Source: Alistipes sp. (GTDB taxonomy: Bacteria; Bacteroidota; Bacteroidia; Bacteroidales; Rikenellaceae). Taken from it: a stretch of 64,000 nt of DNA. This document shows positions 19,495-29,448 of this stretch, one piece after another (position 1 is the first letter of the stretch; each line of letters starts with the position of its first letter). The translations under genes were made by a program, and so were the position numbers. Under the pieces are notes generated by a model. It worked only from the letters and a program-made list of their open reading frames with translations, did not search any database and had not been told where the DNA came from. Location of the stretch: contig JAFZHB010000015.1 of NCBI GenBank assembly GCA_017555105.1, positions 110,973 through 174,972 of the forward strand, read 5' to 3'.

Positions 19495-21546
19495 CTATCC
19501 CAACTTCTCGCGCAACTCTTCGAGCGTGAGTTCGGCAAAGATTGCCTTACCGCTCGGTGTGTAGCTATAGGCCTCGGTGGCCAGCAGCTGTTCGAGCAGC
19601 TGCTCGATCTGCTCGCGCGGCAGGCGTTGCGGGGTCGATTTTGCTCCGCGCACGGCCAGGATGCGCGCCGTCTCGCGGCGACACTCCTCCTCGGCATCAA
19701 GCGACTCGGCGAAGCACTGCATCAGTTCATAGAGCACCCCCTCCAACTGGTCAGGCGAGAGGTTGGGCGGCAGGGCATGCACCTCCACGCGCCCCTCCCC
19801 CGCAAAGCGCAGGTCGAAGCCCAGCGAGGCCAAGACCACCTCTTGCTCCTCGAGCAGGCGATACTCCTCGTGCGAGAGGGTCAACTGCTCGGCAAAGAGC
19901 AGCTGCTGCCCGACAGCCACAGCACCCGAAAGTTGTGCCAGGTACTCCTCGTAGAGGATACGCTCGCGCACACGACGCAGGTCGACCACCACGGGGCGAC
20001 CGCCATAGAGCGCCACAACCATCGACCCACCCAACGACAAGGGCTCGGCGAAGGTGGCCTGCGGCTCAATCTCCAAGCGCTGCTGCACCAGCGTCTCCTC
20101 TTCACTCGACTCGAAGTCGATGAAGCTCTCCTCTTCCTCCTGTTCCGAGGAGAGGAATTCCACGAACTGCTCGCTCGGCTGCTCCACGAGGGGCTCGCTC
20201 TCACTCGACATAAACTCCTCGAACTCTTCGGAGGGTTCGAGCAATTCGCGCCAAGCGGCACGCGTACGCGGCACGGCGGTCGGCGTCACACTCGGAACGC
20301 TCGACACACTCGACATGCGGGGCGCAACCGATCCCCCACCCAAGTCGCTGACGCACATCGAATCAGGATCGCGATAAGGCACATCGAATCCGCAGAAATC
20401 CTTATTCGGATCGGGAGCCGAAGGGTCGATATAGCTGTCACTAAAGGGGTTATAATCCTCGCGTGAGATTGCTCTGGGCTCGTGATAAACTGCACCGCTT
20501 CTCAACACAGGGATCTCGACATCGGTCGTACGGTCAAAATCCATCATCGGCACCGCACCCGATTTAGCGAGGGTCTCGCGTACCGCCGCATTGATAATCT
20601 GCCACACAGCCTCCTTATCGGCAAAGCGCACCTCGGTCTTCTTCGGGTGGATATTCACATCGATGCGGGCAGGATCAATCTCCAGAAAGAGGAAATAGGA
20701 GGGCTGTGCCGTCTGCGGAATCAGCTTCTCATAGGCGCGCATCAGTGCGCTGGTCAGGTAACTGCTCTCGAAGTAGCGTCCGTTGACAAAGAGGAACTGC
20801 TCCGTGTTGCGACGCTTGGCTGCGGCCGGTCGGCCAATGTAACCACGAATCGAGGCAATCGAGGTCGATGCCTCGACCTCCAAGAGGTTCTGCTTAATCG
20901 AGCGACCCACCAGGTCGACGATGCGTCCTGCGAGGCTCGTAGCCGGCAGCTGATAGACCAGCGCATCGTTCGAGTAGAGCTCGAACTCAATCTCGGGATA
21001 GCAGAGCGCCACGCGCTGGAATTCACTCTTGATCTGGCTGCCCGATGTCGTGCGTTTCTCGAGCATCGAGCGACGCACCGGCATATTAAAGAAGAGGTTA
21101 CGCACAAAGAACTGCGTACCCACGGGAGTCATCACGGGCTGCTGGCCGATGAATGATCCGCCGTGGATCTCCACCTGCGTGCCAATCTCATCCTCTGCCT
21201 GGCGCGTGCGCAACTCCACCTGCGCCACCGCCGCAATCGAGGCTAAGGCCTCGCCACGGAAACCGAAGGTGCGCAGGGCATAGATATCCTCGGCCGAACG
21301 GATCTTCGAGGTGGCGTGTCGATCGAAAGCCAGACGGGCATCGATGGGCGACATACCACAACCGTCATCGACGATCTGGATCAACTCACGACCTCCGTCG
21401 CGGTAGTTGACCTTCACGGTGCGTGCACCGGCGTCGATGGCGTTCTCCATCATCTCCTTGACCACCGAAGCGGGGCGATCGACCACCTCTCCGGCAGCGA
21501 TCTGGTTGGCCACAACCTCGGGCAGCAAACGAATCTTATCGGCCAT
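19495..21546 (-). CDS. mutL: DNA mismatch repair protein MutL
   Basis: Couples MutS mismatch recognition to downstream repair. The N-terminal GHKL ATPase is intact: PEVVANQIAAGEVVDRPASVVKE, MENAIDAGA, DDGCGM, RHATSKI and TFGFRGEALASI. After a long acidic Ser/Glu-rich linker (about 390-505), the C-terminal dimerisation domain follows. The metal motifs of endonuclease-type MutL are altered: the expected DQHAxxExxxxE is DLRRVRERILYE, and the CPHGRP-like end motif reads YTPSGKA. This suggests loss or change of nicking activity. Full length is 683 residues. Confidence 0.95.
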   Translation of the reverse strand: MADKIRLLPEVVANQIAAGEVVDRPASVVKEMMENAIDAGARTVKVNYRDGGRELIQIVDDGCGMSPIDARLAFDRHATSKIRSAEDIYALRTFGFRGEALASIAAVAQVELRTRQAEDEIGTQVEIHGGSFIGQQPVMTPVGTQFFVRNLFFNMPVRRSMLEKRTTSGSQIKSEFQRVALCYPEIEFELYSNDALVYQLPATSLAGRIVDLVGRSIKQNLLEVEASTSIASIRGYIGRPAAAKRRNTEQFLFVNGRYFESSYLTSALMRAYEKLIPQTAQPSYFLFLEIDPARIDVNIHPKKTEVRFADKEAVWQIINAAVRETLAKSGAVPMMDFDRTTDVEIPVLRSGAVYHEPRAISREDYNPFSDSYIDPSAPDPNKDFCGFDVPYRDPDSMCVSDLGGGSVAPRMSSVSSVPSVTPTAVPRTRAAWRELLEPSEEFEEFMSSESEPLVEQPSEQFVEFLSSEQEEEESFIDFESSEEETLVQQRLEIEPQATFAEPLSLGGSMVVALYGGRPVVVDLRRVRERILYEEYLAQLSGAVAVGQQLLFAEQLTLSHEEYRLLEEQEVVLASLGFDLRFAGEGRVEVHALPPNLSPDQLEGVLYELMQCFAESLDAEEECRRETARILAVRGAKSTPQRLPREQIEQLLEQLLATEAYSYTPSGKAIFAELTLEELREKLG

Positions 21547-21561
21547 AGCGTCTCTGTTGGG

Positions 21562-22005
21562 TTACTCCTGATAATCGTTCGGGACAATCGTAATGGGCTG
21601 TGCCTGCCACTGCACATCGCTAATCCCCGACTGATCGAACGGATCCTGCGCATTAGGCGCAACCCACTCAATCGTCTCTTGGCGGGCAGCATTTCGCTTG
21701 GCCGTGACAAAGATCTCGGCCAAACGCGGATAGAGCAGGGCGATCACGAGCAGCATCACGGCTGCTCCCAGCACCAGCTTCCACACCGACTTACCACGCT
21801 GTTCCTCGGCATCAGCCCGACGGGCAGCACGCGCCTCGCGCTGCGTACGGATATACTGACCCGGGGTGTACTCCTCGGTCATATCCGATCGCTGTCCGCG
21901 CAACTCAGCACGACGCTGCTCACGCCGCTCCTTCTCCGAATCGAAAAAGCGCGGAATGTAGTTGAAGCGGTTAGCGTGGCGCTTATAGGGTGAAAAAAGT
22001 CCCAT
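21562..22005 (-). CDS. Unknown single-span membrane protein
   Basis: I do not recognise this 147-residue protein. It starts MGLFSPYKRHANRFNYIPRFFD, continues as a highly basic, arginine-rich helix-prone region (about 22-72), has one membrane segment (about 74-92, WKLVLGAAVMLLVIALLYP) and ends in a soluble tail with NAQDPFDQSG. The positive N-terminal side predicts N-in topology. It lies between dnaJ and mutL in the same leftward block, which suggests conservation of the locus rather than a functional link. Confidence 0.75.
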   Translation of the reverse strand: MGLFSPYKRHANRFNYIPRFFDSEKERREQRRAELRGQRSDMTEEYTPGQYIRTQREARAARRADAEEQRGKSVWKLVLGAAVMLLVIALLYPRLAEIFVTAKRNAARQETIEWVAPNAQDPFDQSGISDVQWQAQPITIVPNDYQE

Positions 22006-22031
22006 ATTCTTTAAAAAAAGTATTTCGAAGG

Positions 22032-23189
22032 CTATCTAAAGAAGCTCTTCATGCGCTCAAAGATGTTCTGATCCTTAACCGACGAGGCCTTCTTGAAGTT
22101 GGGCTGCTCGGCGAGCTTCTCCACCAGACGCTTCTCCTCCGACGAGAGCTTCGAGGGAATCGTGATATCCACCACCACCAACTCATCGCCACGGCCGTAG
22201 CCGTTCACATCGGGCAGACCCTTGCCTCCCAGGCGCAACACCTTACCGGCATGCGTACCTGGAGCGATCTTGATCTTGGCACGGCCATCGACCGTCGGCA
22301 CCTCAACCGTACCACCGAGCAATGCGGTCGTCACGGTGATATTGAGGTTGTGGATCAGGTCGTTGCCATCGCGCAGCAGCTCCTCGTGCTCCTCCTCTTC
22401 GATCAGCACCTGCAGGTCTCCGTTCACACCGCCACGGCGGGCTGCATTACCCTTGCCCGAGACGGTCAACACCATACCCTCGCCTACACCGGCCGGGATC
22501 TTGATCTCAACCACCTCCTGGCCGCGCTCGGTACCCTCACCGCCGCACTTATCGCACTTATCGGTGATCACCTTACCCTCGCCACCACAGGTCGGGCAGA
22601 CCGTCTGCACCTGCATACGGCCAAAGAAGGAGTTCTGCATCGTCACCACATAGCCCGATCCGTTGCAGTTCGGACAGGTGCTATACGACGAGCTATCCTT
22701 GGCACCCGTGCCGCCACACTTATCGCAGGCAACCGTCTTATTGATCTTGAGCTTCTTCGTGACGCCCTCGGCAATCTCCTGCAACGAAAGGCGCACCTTG
22801 ATGCGGATATCCGAACCGCGGTTCACCGTACGGCCGCCGCCCGACGAGCGGAAACCGCCGCCGAAATGGCCACCGAAGATATCGCCAAACTGCGAGAAGA
22901 TATCCTCCATCGAGAAGCCTCCGAAGCCTCCGCCAAAGCCACCTGCGCCACCCGCAGCACCGTGCATACCGGCATGGCCAAACTGGTCGTAGCGGGCACG
23001 CTTGTCGGGATTCGACAGCACATCGTAGGCCTCTGCAGCCTCCTTAAACTTCTCCTCGGCCTCCTTATCACCCGGATTCTTATCGGGGTGGTACTTGATC
23101 GCCGCTTTGCGGTAGGCCTTCTTTATCTCATCGGCATTGGCGTTCTTCTCGACGCCCAACACCTCGTAGTAGTCTCTCTTTTCTGCCAT
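22032..23189 (-). CDS. dnaJ: Chaperone DnaJ
   Basis: Hsp40 co-chaperone of DnaK. J domain at the N-terminus with the HPD motif in [10 protein letters not shown], then a Gly/Phe-rich linker, four zinc motifs ([32 protein letters not shown]) and two C-terminal substrate-binding domains; 385 residues in all, a complete type-I DnaJ. It is 4 nt downstream of grpE. dnaK is not in the window. Confidence 0.98.
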   Translation of the reverse strand: MAEKRDYYEVLGVEKNANADEIKKAYRKAAIKYHPDKNPGDKEAEEKFKEAAEAYDVLSNPDKRARYDQFGHAGMHGAAGGAGGFGGGFGGFSMEDIFSQFGDIFGGHFGGGFRSSGGGRTVNRGSDIRIKVRLSLQEIAEGVTKKLKINKTVACDKCGGTGAKDSSSYSTCPNCNGSGYVVTMQNSFFGRMQVQTVCPTCGGEGKVITDKCDKCGGEGTERGQEVVEIKIPAGVGEGMVLTVSGKGNAARRGGVNGDLQVLIEEEEHEELLRDGNDLIHNLNITVTTALLGGTVEVPTVDGRAKIKIAPGTHAGKVLRLGGKGLPDVNGYGRGDELVVVDITIPSKLSSEEKRLVEKLAEQPNFKKASSVKDQNIFERMKSFFR

Positions 23190-23193
23190 CTTC

Positions 23194-23793
23194 TTACTCT
23201 CCTACGACCACCTTTGCGAAACGCAGCACGCGCTCACCCAGACGGTAACCCGTCTGCACGCAGTCGATCACCTTACCCTTCTGCTCCTCACCCGCAGCAA
23301 AGCGAGCCACAGCCTCGGCTACCTCCTCGTCGAACTCCGAGCCGATCACCTCGATCTCCGTCACACCACGCTGCTTGAGCGCCTCGGTGAACTTCTGGGC
23401 GATGAGCTGCACACCCTGGCGCACCGAATCGATATCCTCGGTCTTCTCCATCGCGGCTACCGCACGCTGCATATCATCGCGCACAGGCAGCATCGCCAAA
23501 AGCACATCCTTGCCACCCGTCTCTACGAGTTCCATTTTCTCGCGCAGCGTACGCTTGCGGTAGTTGTCAAACTCGGCCTGCAGGCGCACGAACTTATCCT
23601 TCCAAGCGGCCACCTCGGCCGTCAGCTGCGCGGTCGAATCCTCCGCCGCGGGCTCTGTCATTGTGTCAGCCTGTCCCTCCGTTTCGTCTGCCACATTGGC
23701 ACAGGGCTCACCCTCACAAGCGGGATAGCCCTCGCGGCCATCGAAGCCCTCATCGCCATTAACGGCCTCATTATAAATCTTTTCCTTCTCCAT
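23194..23793 (-). CDS. grpE: Nucleotide exchange factor GrpE
   Basis: Releases ADP from DnaK. From the ATG at 23793 the product is 199 residues: an acidic N-terminal tail (to about 60), a long coiled coil ([23 protein letters not shown]) and the beta domain with [21 protein letters not shown] and [22 protein letters not shown], the family signature. An upstream TTG/ATG-extended frame to 23832 lacks conservation. The 53-nt gap before it, the largest within the block, may carry a separate stress promoter, though I could not find a convincing one. Confidence 0.97.
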   Translation of the reverse strand: MEKEKIYNEAVNGDEGFDGREGYPACEGEPCANVADETEGQADTMTEPAAEDSTAQLTAEVAAWKDKFVRLQAEFDNYRKRTLREKMELVETGGKDVLLAMLPVRDDMQRAVAAMEKTEDIDSVRQGVQLIAQKFTEALKQRGVTEIEVIGSEFDEEVAEAVARFAAGEEQKGKVIDCVQTGYRLGERVLRFAKVVVGE

Positions 23794-23846
23794 ATCTGAT
23801 ATTTTTCTTTGTTTCCACCACATAAAAAGCACAAATTATATACCAA

Positions 23847-24563
23847 CTACCCGATACCGAAGATCGCCGGTCGTCGTTGCAGATCGGGCAGGGTCGTCTT
23901 ACGCCAATCGGCCACACGGCGCGTAGCAATCCACTCGGTAGGGGCAGTCAAATCCATCGCCACCAAGAGGCGGGTTTCGGGCTGCAGGGTCTGCAGCAGC
24001 TCGGCCATCAGCTTGGCATTGCGATAGGGAGCCTCGATGAAGAGCTGCAGTTGGCGCTCCTGTGCGGCACGGCGCTCATAGAAGCGAATGGCTCGCTGAC
24101 GCTCGGCCGGCTTCACCGGCAGGTAACCGTTGAAGGCGAACGACTGTCCGTTGAGTCCCGAAGCCATCACCGCCAAGATGATGGACGAAGGGCCTACAAG
24201 CGGTACCACACGAATCCCTCGGCGGTGTGCCGCTTCGACAACCAACGCTCCCGGATCGGCCACACCCGGCACGCCGGCCTCAGAGATCACTCCGGCCGAG
24301 CGACCCTCCATCAGCGGGGCGATGAGCGCCTCCACCGCGGCACCGGCTACCGTGTGCTCGTTCAGCTCACGGAACTCCAGTTCCTCGATACGTCGCTCGA
24401 CACCCGCCTTCGAGAGGAAGCGGCGCGCCGAACGCAGGTTCTCGACAATGAAGTAGTCGAGCCCGTTCATCACAGCTCGATTGCCCTCGGGCAGCACCTC
24501 CCAGGGAGTTGTCTCGTCCGAGATCGGGCAGGGAATTAAATATAGTGTTCCTAAATTCGACAT
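23847..24563 (-). CDS. RsmI-like (COG0313) SAM-dependent methyltransferase
   Basis: Tetrapyrrole-methylase-fold enzyme of the family that includes 16S rRNA 2'-O-methyltransferase RsmI. Motifs: GTLYLIPCPISD at the N-terminus, ELNEHTV, GVISEAGVPGVADPGALVV (SAM-binding, about 92-110), VPLVGPSSIILA and FNGYLPVKPAER. With 238 residues it is shorter than RsmI (about 280), and the DITLRA segment after the first motif is replaced by TTPWEVLPEG, so it may be a paralogue with a different target. Overlap-free, 9 nt after murF-alr. Confidence 0.82.
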   Translation of the reverse strand: MSNLGTLYLIPCPISDETTPWEVLPEGNRAVMNGLDYFIVENLRSARRFLSKAGVERRIEELEFRELNEHTVAGAAVEALIAPLMEGRSAGVISEAGVPGVADPGALVVEAAHRRGIRVVPLVGPSSIILAVMASGLNGQSFAFNGYLPVKPAERQRAIRFYERRAAQERQLQLFIEAPYRNAKLMAELLQTLQPETRLLVAMDLTAPTEWIATRRVADWRKTTLPDLQRRPAIFGIG

Positions 24564-24572
24564 ACAAATTTG

Positions 24573-26942
24573 CTACTCCTTGATATATACGCGTTTCACT
24601 CGGCCTGCAATGGCGGTCAGCACCTCATAGGGAATCGTGCCGAGTCGCTCGGCCATCGCCTGCGGGTCGTGACCCGATGCTGCGGAGAAGATCTCCACCT
24701 CATCGCCCACCTTCACGCCCTCCACAGCCGTGACATCGATCATGCAGCTATCCATGCAGACGCGTCCCAAGATCGGGGCATCCACCCCCTTGACACGCAT
24801 CGACCAGACGCCACAACCGAGTCGACGGTTCAGGCCGTCGGCATAGCCGATCGGAATCGTGGCCACCACCATAGGCTGCTCCACCACCCCACAACGGCCA
24901 TAGCCGATCGTCTCGCCCACAGCGAGGTTTTTCAGCTGCACGATGCGGGTCTTGAGCGTAGCCACCGGGATCAACGACCCCTCCTCGGCATAGCCCAATC
25001 CATAGAGACCGATACCCAAACGGCAGAGGTCGTAGTGCGCCTCAGGGAAGCGCAACATAGCAGCCGAAGCGGCCAAATGGCGCTGTACGGGGTAGTCGAG
25101 TGCCGCCATCACCGCGCCCGAGAGCTGCTCGTATCGAGCAATCTGCTCACGCGTAAAGTCATCCTCCGAGGGGTCATCCGCACAGCAGAGGTGCGAGAAG
25201 ATCGTTGCCACCTGCACCTCCTGATGCTCGCTCAAACGCGCGATGAGCTGCGGCAGGTCCTCCTCCACGAAGCCCAGACGGTGCATACCCGTATCGAGTT
25301 TCAGATGGATCGGATAGCGCTTCTCGCCGCTGCGCGCCACTGCTCCGATAAAGGCATCGAGCGAGTGGAGGCTGTAGATCTCTGGCTCAAGGCGGTAGGC
25401 GATCATCTGCTCGAAGCTGTCAGCATCGGCATTGAGCACCACAATCGGCATCGAGATACCTCGCTCGCGCAGTTGCACACCCTCATCGGCAAAGGCCACC
25501 GCCAGGTAGGCTACCCCCTCGTGTTGGAGGAGCTGCGCCACCTCGTAGTCGCCCATACCGTAGGACGAAGCCTTAACCATCGCCACCACGCGCACCCCCT
25601 CGCGCAGTTGGCTGCGGAAGTAGTTCAGGTTGCGGGTCATCGCGTCGAGATTAACCTCCAAGAGCGTCGTGTGGCTCTTCTCGGAGAGAGCGTGTGCCAA
25701 CTTCTCGAAGCGGAACGAACGAGCCCCCTTCAACAAGACGGCTCGACCGGCCAACAGGCTGCGGCTAAGTTGCGCCATACAGGCCTCGGTCGTCGGGAAG
25801 AAGAGCTTCTTGCAACCGAACTTCGCCCCATGGAGCGCCATCTTCTCACCAATACCGATCAGAAGGTGGATACCGGCGCGCTGCACCATCTCTGCCACGC
25901 GGCCATAGAGCACCTCGTCGTCCAGACCGCTCTGGGCGATCTCCGAGAGGATCAGCACCTGCTCGCGTTCCATGGCCATCGTATGCAGGTAATCGAGTGC
26001 CAAAGCCAGCGAGTTGATGTCGAGGTTATAGGCATCGTTTACGAGCAACGAGCCGTGGATACCCTCCTTTACCTCCAGGCGCATCGCCACCTGCGGCACT
26101 GCCGCAAACGACGGCGCGGGGCAGCCCATCGCCAGGAGGAAGGCCTCGACCAACTGCGCATTGCGCTGCGAGGCGGCACTGCCAATCAGCTCCAAAGCCG
26201 GCGGTGTGCAGTGTGCCGCATCGACGAGCGTGCGCTCGCCATATCGCTCGAGGAGCAACTCCCCAAGCGGTTGGTAGTAGCTGTGGTAGACGATCTTGCG
26301 GGCACTACGCGCCAAGATCATCTTCTCCAGAGCCTTCTGTTTCATATCTGCAAAGTGCTCCTGATGCGCATCGCCCAACGAGGTGAAAACCACCACATCA
26401 GGACGAATAATGCGCTCCAGGCGCTCCATCTCACCCACCTCCGAGATACCCGCCTCAAAGAGAGCCACCTGCTCGTCACCCTCCAACATCAAGACCGAAA
26501 GCGGCACACCGAGCTGCGAGTTGTAACTCTTGGGCGAGCGATAGAACTTCACCCCCTCGGGCATCTCCTCGGCAATCCACTCCTTGATGACGGTTTTACC
26601 GTTCGAACCGGTGATGCCGACCACCGTACCGCGGAAATGGGCACGATGATACGCCGCCCACTGCTGCAACGCCTCGATGGCATTGCGCACCACTACACAA
26701 CCACACCCCTCGGCCGGTTCGATCGTTTGCTCGACCAGGAAGGCCGTAACGCCACGCCCGGCCATCTCGTCGAGGTAGTCGTGCGAGTCGTGATGCGCAC
26801 CGCGCATCGCCACAAAGAGCGGAGCTGCCCCCAGTTCACACGAGAGCGAGCGCGAGTCGGTGACCACGGAGCGCACCTCCTGATCGCGACCCACGAGCCG
26901 TCCGCCCGTAATGGCTGCCAATTGTGATAAGCGGTAGTTCAT
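24573..26942 (-). CDS. Bifunctional MurF ligase / alanine racemase
   Basis: Fused peptidoglycan precursor enzyme of 789 residues. The N-terminal half (about 1-430) is UDP-MurNAc-tripeptide:D-Ala-D-Ala ligase, with ATP-binding GITGSNGKTVIKEW near 102-115. The C-terminal half (about 435-789) is PLP-dependent alanine racemase, with the Schiff-base lysine in VVAMVKASSYGMG (near 455) and the catalytic tyrosine in PIGYADG (near 700). Coupling D-Ala supply with its use in one chain is a known Bacteroidetes fusion. It starts 3 nt after the mutS2 stop. Confidence 0.96.
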   Translation of the reverse strand: MNYRLSQLAAITGGRLVGRDQEVRSVVTDSRSLSCELGAAPLFVAMRGAHHDSHDYLDEMAGRGVTAFLVEQTIEPAEGCGCVVVRNAIEALQQWAAYHRAHFRGTVVGITGSNGKTVIKEWIAEEMPEGVKFYRSPKSYNSQLGVPLSVLMLEGDEQVALFEAGISEVGEMERLERIIRPDVVVFTSLGDAHQEHFADMKQKALEKMILARSARKIVYHSYYQPLGELLLERYGERTLVDAAHCTPPALELIGSAASQRNAQLVEAFLLAMGCPAPSFAAVPQVAMRLEVKEGIHGSLLVNDAYNLDINSLALALDYLHTMAMEREQVLILSEIAQSGLDDEVLYGRVAEMVQRAGIHLLIGIGEKMALHGAKFGCKKLFFPTTEACMAQLSRSLLAGRAVLLKGARSFRFEKLAHALSEKSHTTLLEVNLDAMTRNLNYFRSQLREGVRVVAMVKASSYGMGDYEVAQLLQHEGVAYLAVAFADEGVQLRERGISMPIVVLNADADSFEQMIAYRLEPEIYSLHSLDAFIGAVARSGEKRYPIHLKLDTGMHRLGFVEEDLPQLIARLSEHQEVQVATIFSHLCCADDPSEDDFTREQIARYEQLSGAVMAALDYPVQRHLAASAAMLRFPEAHYDLCRLGIGLYGLGYAEEGSLIPVATLKTRIVQLKNLAVGETIGYGRCGVVEQPMVVATIPIGYADGLNRRLGCGVWSMRVKGVDAPILGRVCMDSCMIDVTAVEGVKVGDEVEIFSAASGHDPQAMAERLGTIPYEVLTAIAGRVKRVYIKE

Positions 26943-26945
26943 ATC

Positions 26946-29438
26946 CTATGCGTGAAATGTAACAATCGTAATACCTGCGCCTCCGCGGTCGGCGTGTTCA
27001 TCCTTGGCCGAAGCGACCTCCTTCACCGAGCGCAGGTAGCTGCGGATCTCCTCCTTCAGCGCACCCGTACCCTTACCGTGGAGAATCGTCACCGAGCCAA
27101 TGCCCAGCATGATTGCATCGTCGACCAGGTCACGAACCTCCTCCAAAGCCTCCACGGCGCGCATACCGCGCACATCGATATTGTCGCGGAATTGGAGTTT
27201 GCGTGCCGAGATATCCGATGAATAGACCGTGCGTGCCGTGGTCGGGCGCGTTGCCTCGCGGTATTCGGCATTCGAGACCACCGTAAGCAGCCCCACCGAT
27301 ACGGTCGTAAGCATCTGGCCAAAGGCCACTTGGGCTCGCTTGCCCTGCACACTCTGCACCACACCAACGACATCCTGCCCCATCATGCGCACCTTCGAGC
27401 CCACCTCCACCGCTTTGGGTTTCGGTGCGGCGCTCTCCGCAGCGGGAGTTTTGCTTTGCTCGCCCTGTTGCGCCTTGCGCTCCTCGCGGCGCTGACGACG
27501 GCGCTCGATGCGCTCGATCTCGCGCTGCACATCGACCCCGCGCGTAGCGGCATCGGCCTTCTCAACCTCCTCGCGGAAGCTCTCCAGCTCCTTGCGCGCC
27601 AGGCGCGTGAGCTCCTTCTCGGCCTGCGCCTCACGGATCGTCTTGATCGTATTTTCAATCTGGCGGTTTGCCCCAGCTATGAGTTCCTGCGCCTCCTGCT
27701 TCGCACGACGCAGGATCTCCTGGCGCTCGGCACGAATCTTCTGCAGCTGCTCGGAGTAGTTCTGCTCGAGTTCCTCGACCTTGCGGTCGGTCTGGCGGAT
27801 GCGGTCGCGCTTCTGCTCCCAATAGTGCTTATCGCGGGCAATCTCACGCAACTGCTTCTCAAGGTTGATCTGATCGGAGCCCACCTTCTCGCTGGCAGCA
27901 CGAATCAACTCCTCCGGAAGACCGATCTTGCGGGCTATCTCGATGGCAAACGAGCTGCCCGGCTTCCCCTGCTCGAGGCGGAACAAGGGACGAATATGTT
28001 GCACATCGAAGGCCATAGCACCATTCGAGATGCCGGCATTCGACGAAGCGTAGTATTTGATGTTGGCGTAGTGGGTCGTGATCACGCCATAGGCGCCACG
28101 CTGCACCAGTCGATCGAGGATCGCCTCGGCGATCGCACCACCAATGTTGGGCTCAGTACCCGAACCGAACTCATCGATCAAGACCAGCGTGTCTGGCGAA
28201 GCGAGCGAGAGCATCTGCTTCATGTTGTGCAGGTGTGACGAGTAGGTCGACAGGTCGTTATCCATCGACTGCTCATCGCCGATATCGATCGAGATTGAAC
28301 GAAAGAGCGGCAGCTCGCTATTTTCGGAGGTCGGCACCAGGAATCCGCACTGGCACATATACTGCACAATGCCGGTCGTCTTCAAGCAGACCGACTTACC
28401 GCCCGCATTCGGACCCGAGATCACCAGGATACGCTTCGAGCTATCGAGCGTCAGGTTCAGCGGCACAATCTCGCGTCCCTGCGCCGTGAGGCTCTGCTCC
28501 AAGATCGGATGGCGAGCATCGCGCAACACCATGCGGTCGTCGAGCGAGAGGATCGGCTTCACGCAGCGATTCTCGATGGCCCAACGCGCCTTCGCACGCA
28601 ACATATCCACCTCGGCCAGGTAGTCGGCCGAATCCGCGATGAGCGGGGCTTCGGGGCGAATCTCCTCCGTCAGTTCAGTCAGGATGCGCACGATCTCGCG
28701 ACGCTCGGCATACTCCAGTTCACGCAGCTCGTTGTTCAGTTCGACCACCTCGACCGGCTCGATGTAGAAGGTACGACCCGTAGCCGACTCATCGTGGATA
28801 AAACCGGCCAGTTTGCGTTTGTTGGCCGCCGAGACCGGAATCACCGTCTTACCATCACGCACCGAGAGTTGCGCCTCGGCCTCCACAATACCGGCTCGCT
28901 TGGCGGCCTGCAAAACCTGCTGCAGGCGTTTGGCAGCCTGTCCCTCACGCTCGCGGATCGAGTGACGGATGGCATAGAGCTCCTCCGAGGCGCTGTCGCG
29001 CACCTCCTCACGCTCGTCCACCACGCGGTCGATACGCTCGACCAAGTGCGGGAAGAGCGCCACGCTCCGCGTCACGGCGTAGAGCGCCGGATAACTGTTG
29101 GCACGCTGACGAATAAAGGCTGCAACGGCTCCCACCGTACGCAGGGCACGCTGCAGCAGTGCAATCTCTGCCACATCGAGAAAGGTTCCCTCGATGCGCA
29201 ATTTGGCAGCCACCCCCTCCACATCGGGATAGTCGCCCGACGGGAAGTCGTACTCCATCATGAGCAAGCTGCGCATCTCATCGGCGAGCGTCAAGCGACG
29301 CTCGACTTCGCGGGGCGAGGTCGAGAACTGCTGTTCGGCGATCTTACGCTGCGCCGCGGGCATCGTGCATCGCGCCGACACCTGCTCACGCAATCGATCA
29401 AAACCGATCTTGCTCTCAAACGAGGAGGGGTAGATCAT
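26946..29438 (-). CDS. mutS2: Endonuclease MutS2
   Basis: MutS-family ATPase with a C-terminal nuclease domain; in other species it rescues collided ribosomes or suppresses recombination. The ATG at 29438 is chosen because the longer frame to 29549 has an arginine/serine-rich non-conserved leader and overlaps the previous gene. Walker A GPNAGGKS is near residue 345, Walker B DTLVLIDEFGSGTEP near 415, then a coiled coil (about 515-620) and the Smr domain at the end with DVRGMRAVEALEEV and HGKGTGALKEEI. 830 residues, standard length. Confidence 0.95.
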   Translation of the reverse strand: MIYPSSFESKIGFDRLREQVSARCTMPAAQRKIAEQQFSTSPREVERRLTLADEMRSLLMMEYDFPSGDYPDVEGVAAKLRIEGTFLDVAEIALLQRALRTVGAVAAFIRQRANSYPALYAVTRSVALFPHLVERIDRVVDEREEVRDSASEELYAIRHSIREREGQAAKRLQQVLQAAKRAGIVEAEAQLSVRDGKTVIPVSAANKRKLAGFIHDESATGRTFYIEPVEVVELNNELRELEYAERREIVRILTELTEEIRPEAPLIADSADYLAEVDMLRAKARWAIENRCVKPILSLDDRMVLRDARHPILEQSLTAQGREIVPLNLTLDSSKRILVISGPNAGGKSVCLKTTGIVQYMCQCGFLVPTSENSELPLFRSISIDIGDEQSMDNDLSTYSSHLHNMKQMLSLASPDTLVLIDEFGSGTEPNIGGAIAEAILDRLVQRGAYGVITTHYANIKYYASSNAGISNGAMAFDVQHIRPLFRLEQGKPGSSFAIEIARKIGLPEELIRAASEKVGSDQINLEKQLREIARDKHYWEQKRDRIRQTDRKVEELEQNYSEQLQKIRAERQEILRRAKQEAQELIAGANRQIENTIKTIREAQAEKELTRLARKELESFREEVEKADAATRGVDVQREIERIERRRQRREERKAQQGEQSKTPAAESAAPKPKAVEVGSKVRMMGQDVVGVVQSVQGKRAQVAFGQMLTTVSVGLLTVVSNAEYREATRPTTARTVYSSDISARKLQFRDNIDVRGMRAVEALEEVRDLVDDAIMLGIGSVTILHGKGTGALKEEIRSYLRSVKEVASAKDEHADRGGAGITIVTFHA

Positions 29439-29448
29439 CTTCACCGAA

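Noticed and set aside
24570-26927. 785-codon frame opposite murF-alr
   Set aside because: Antisense shadow; murF-alr motifs are complete on the other strand.
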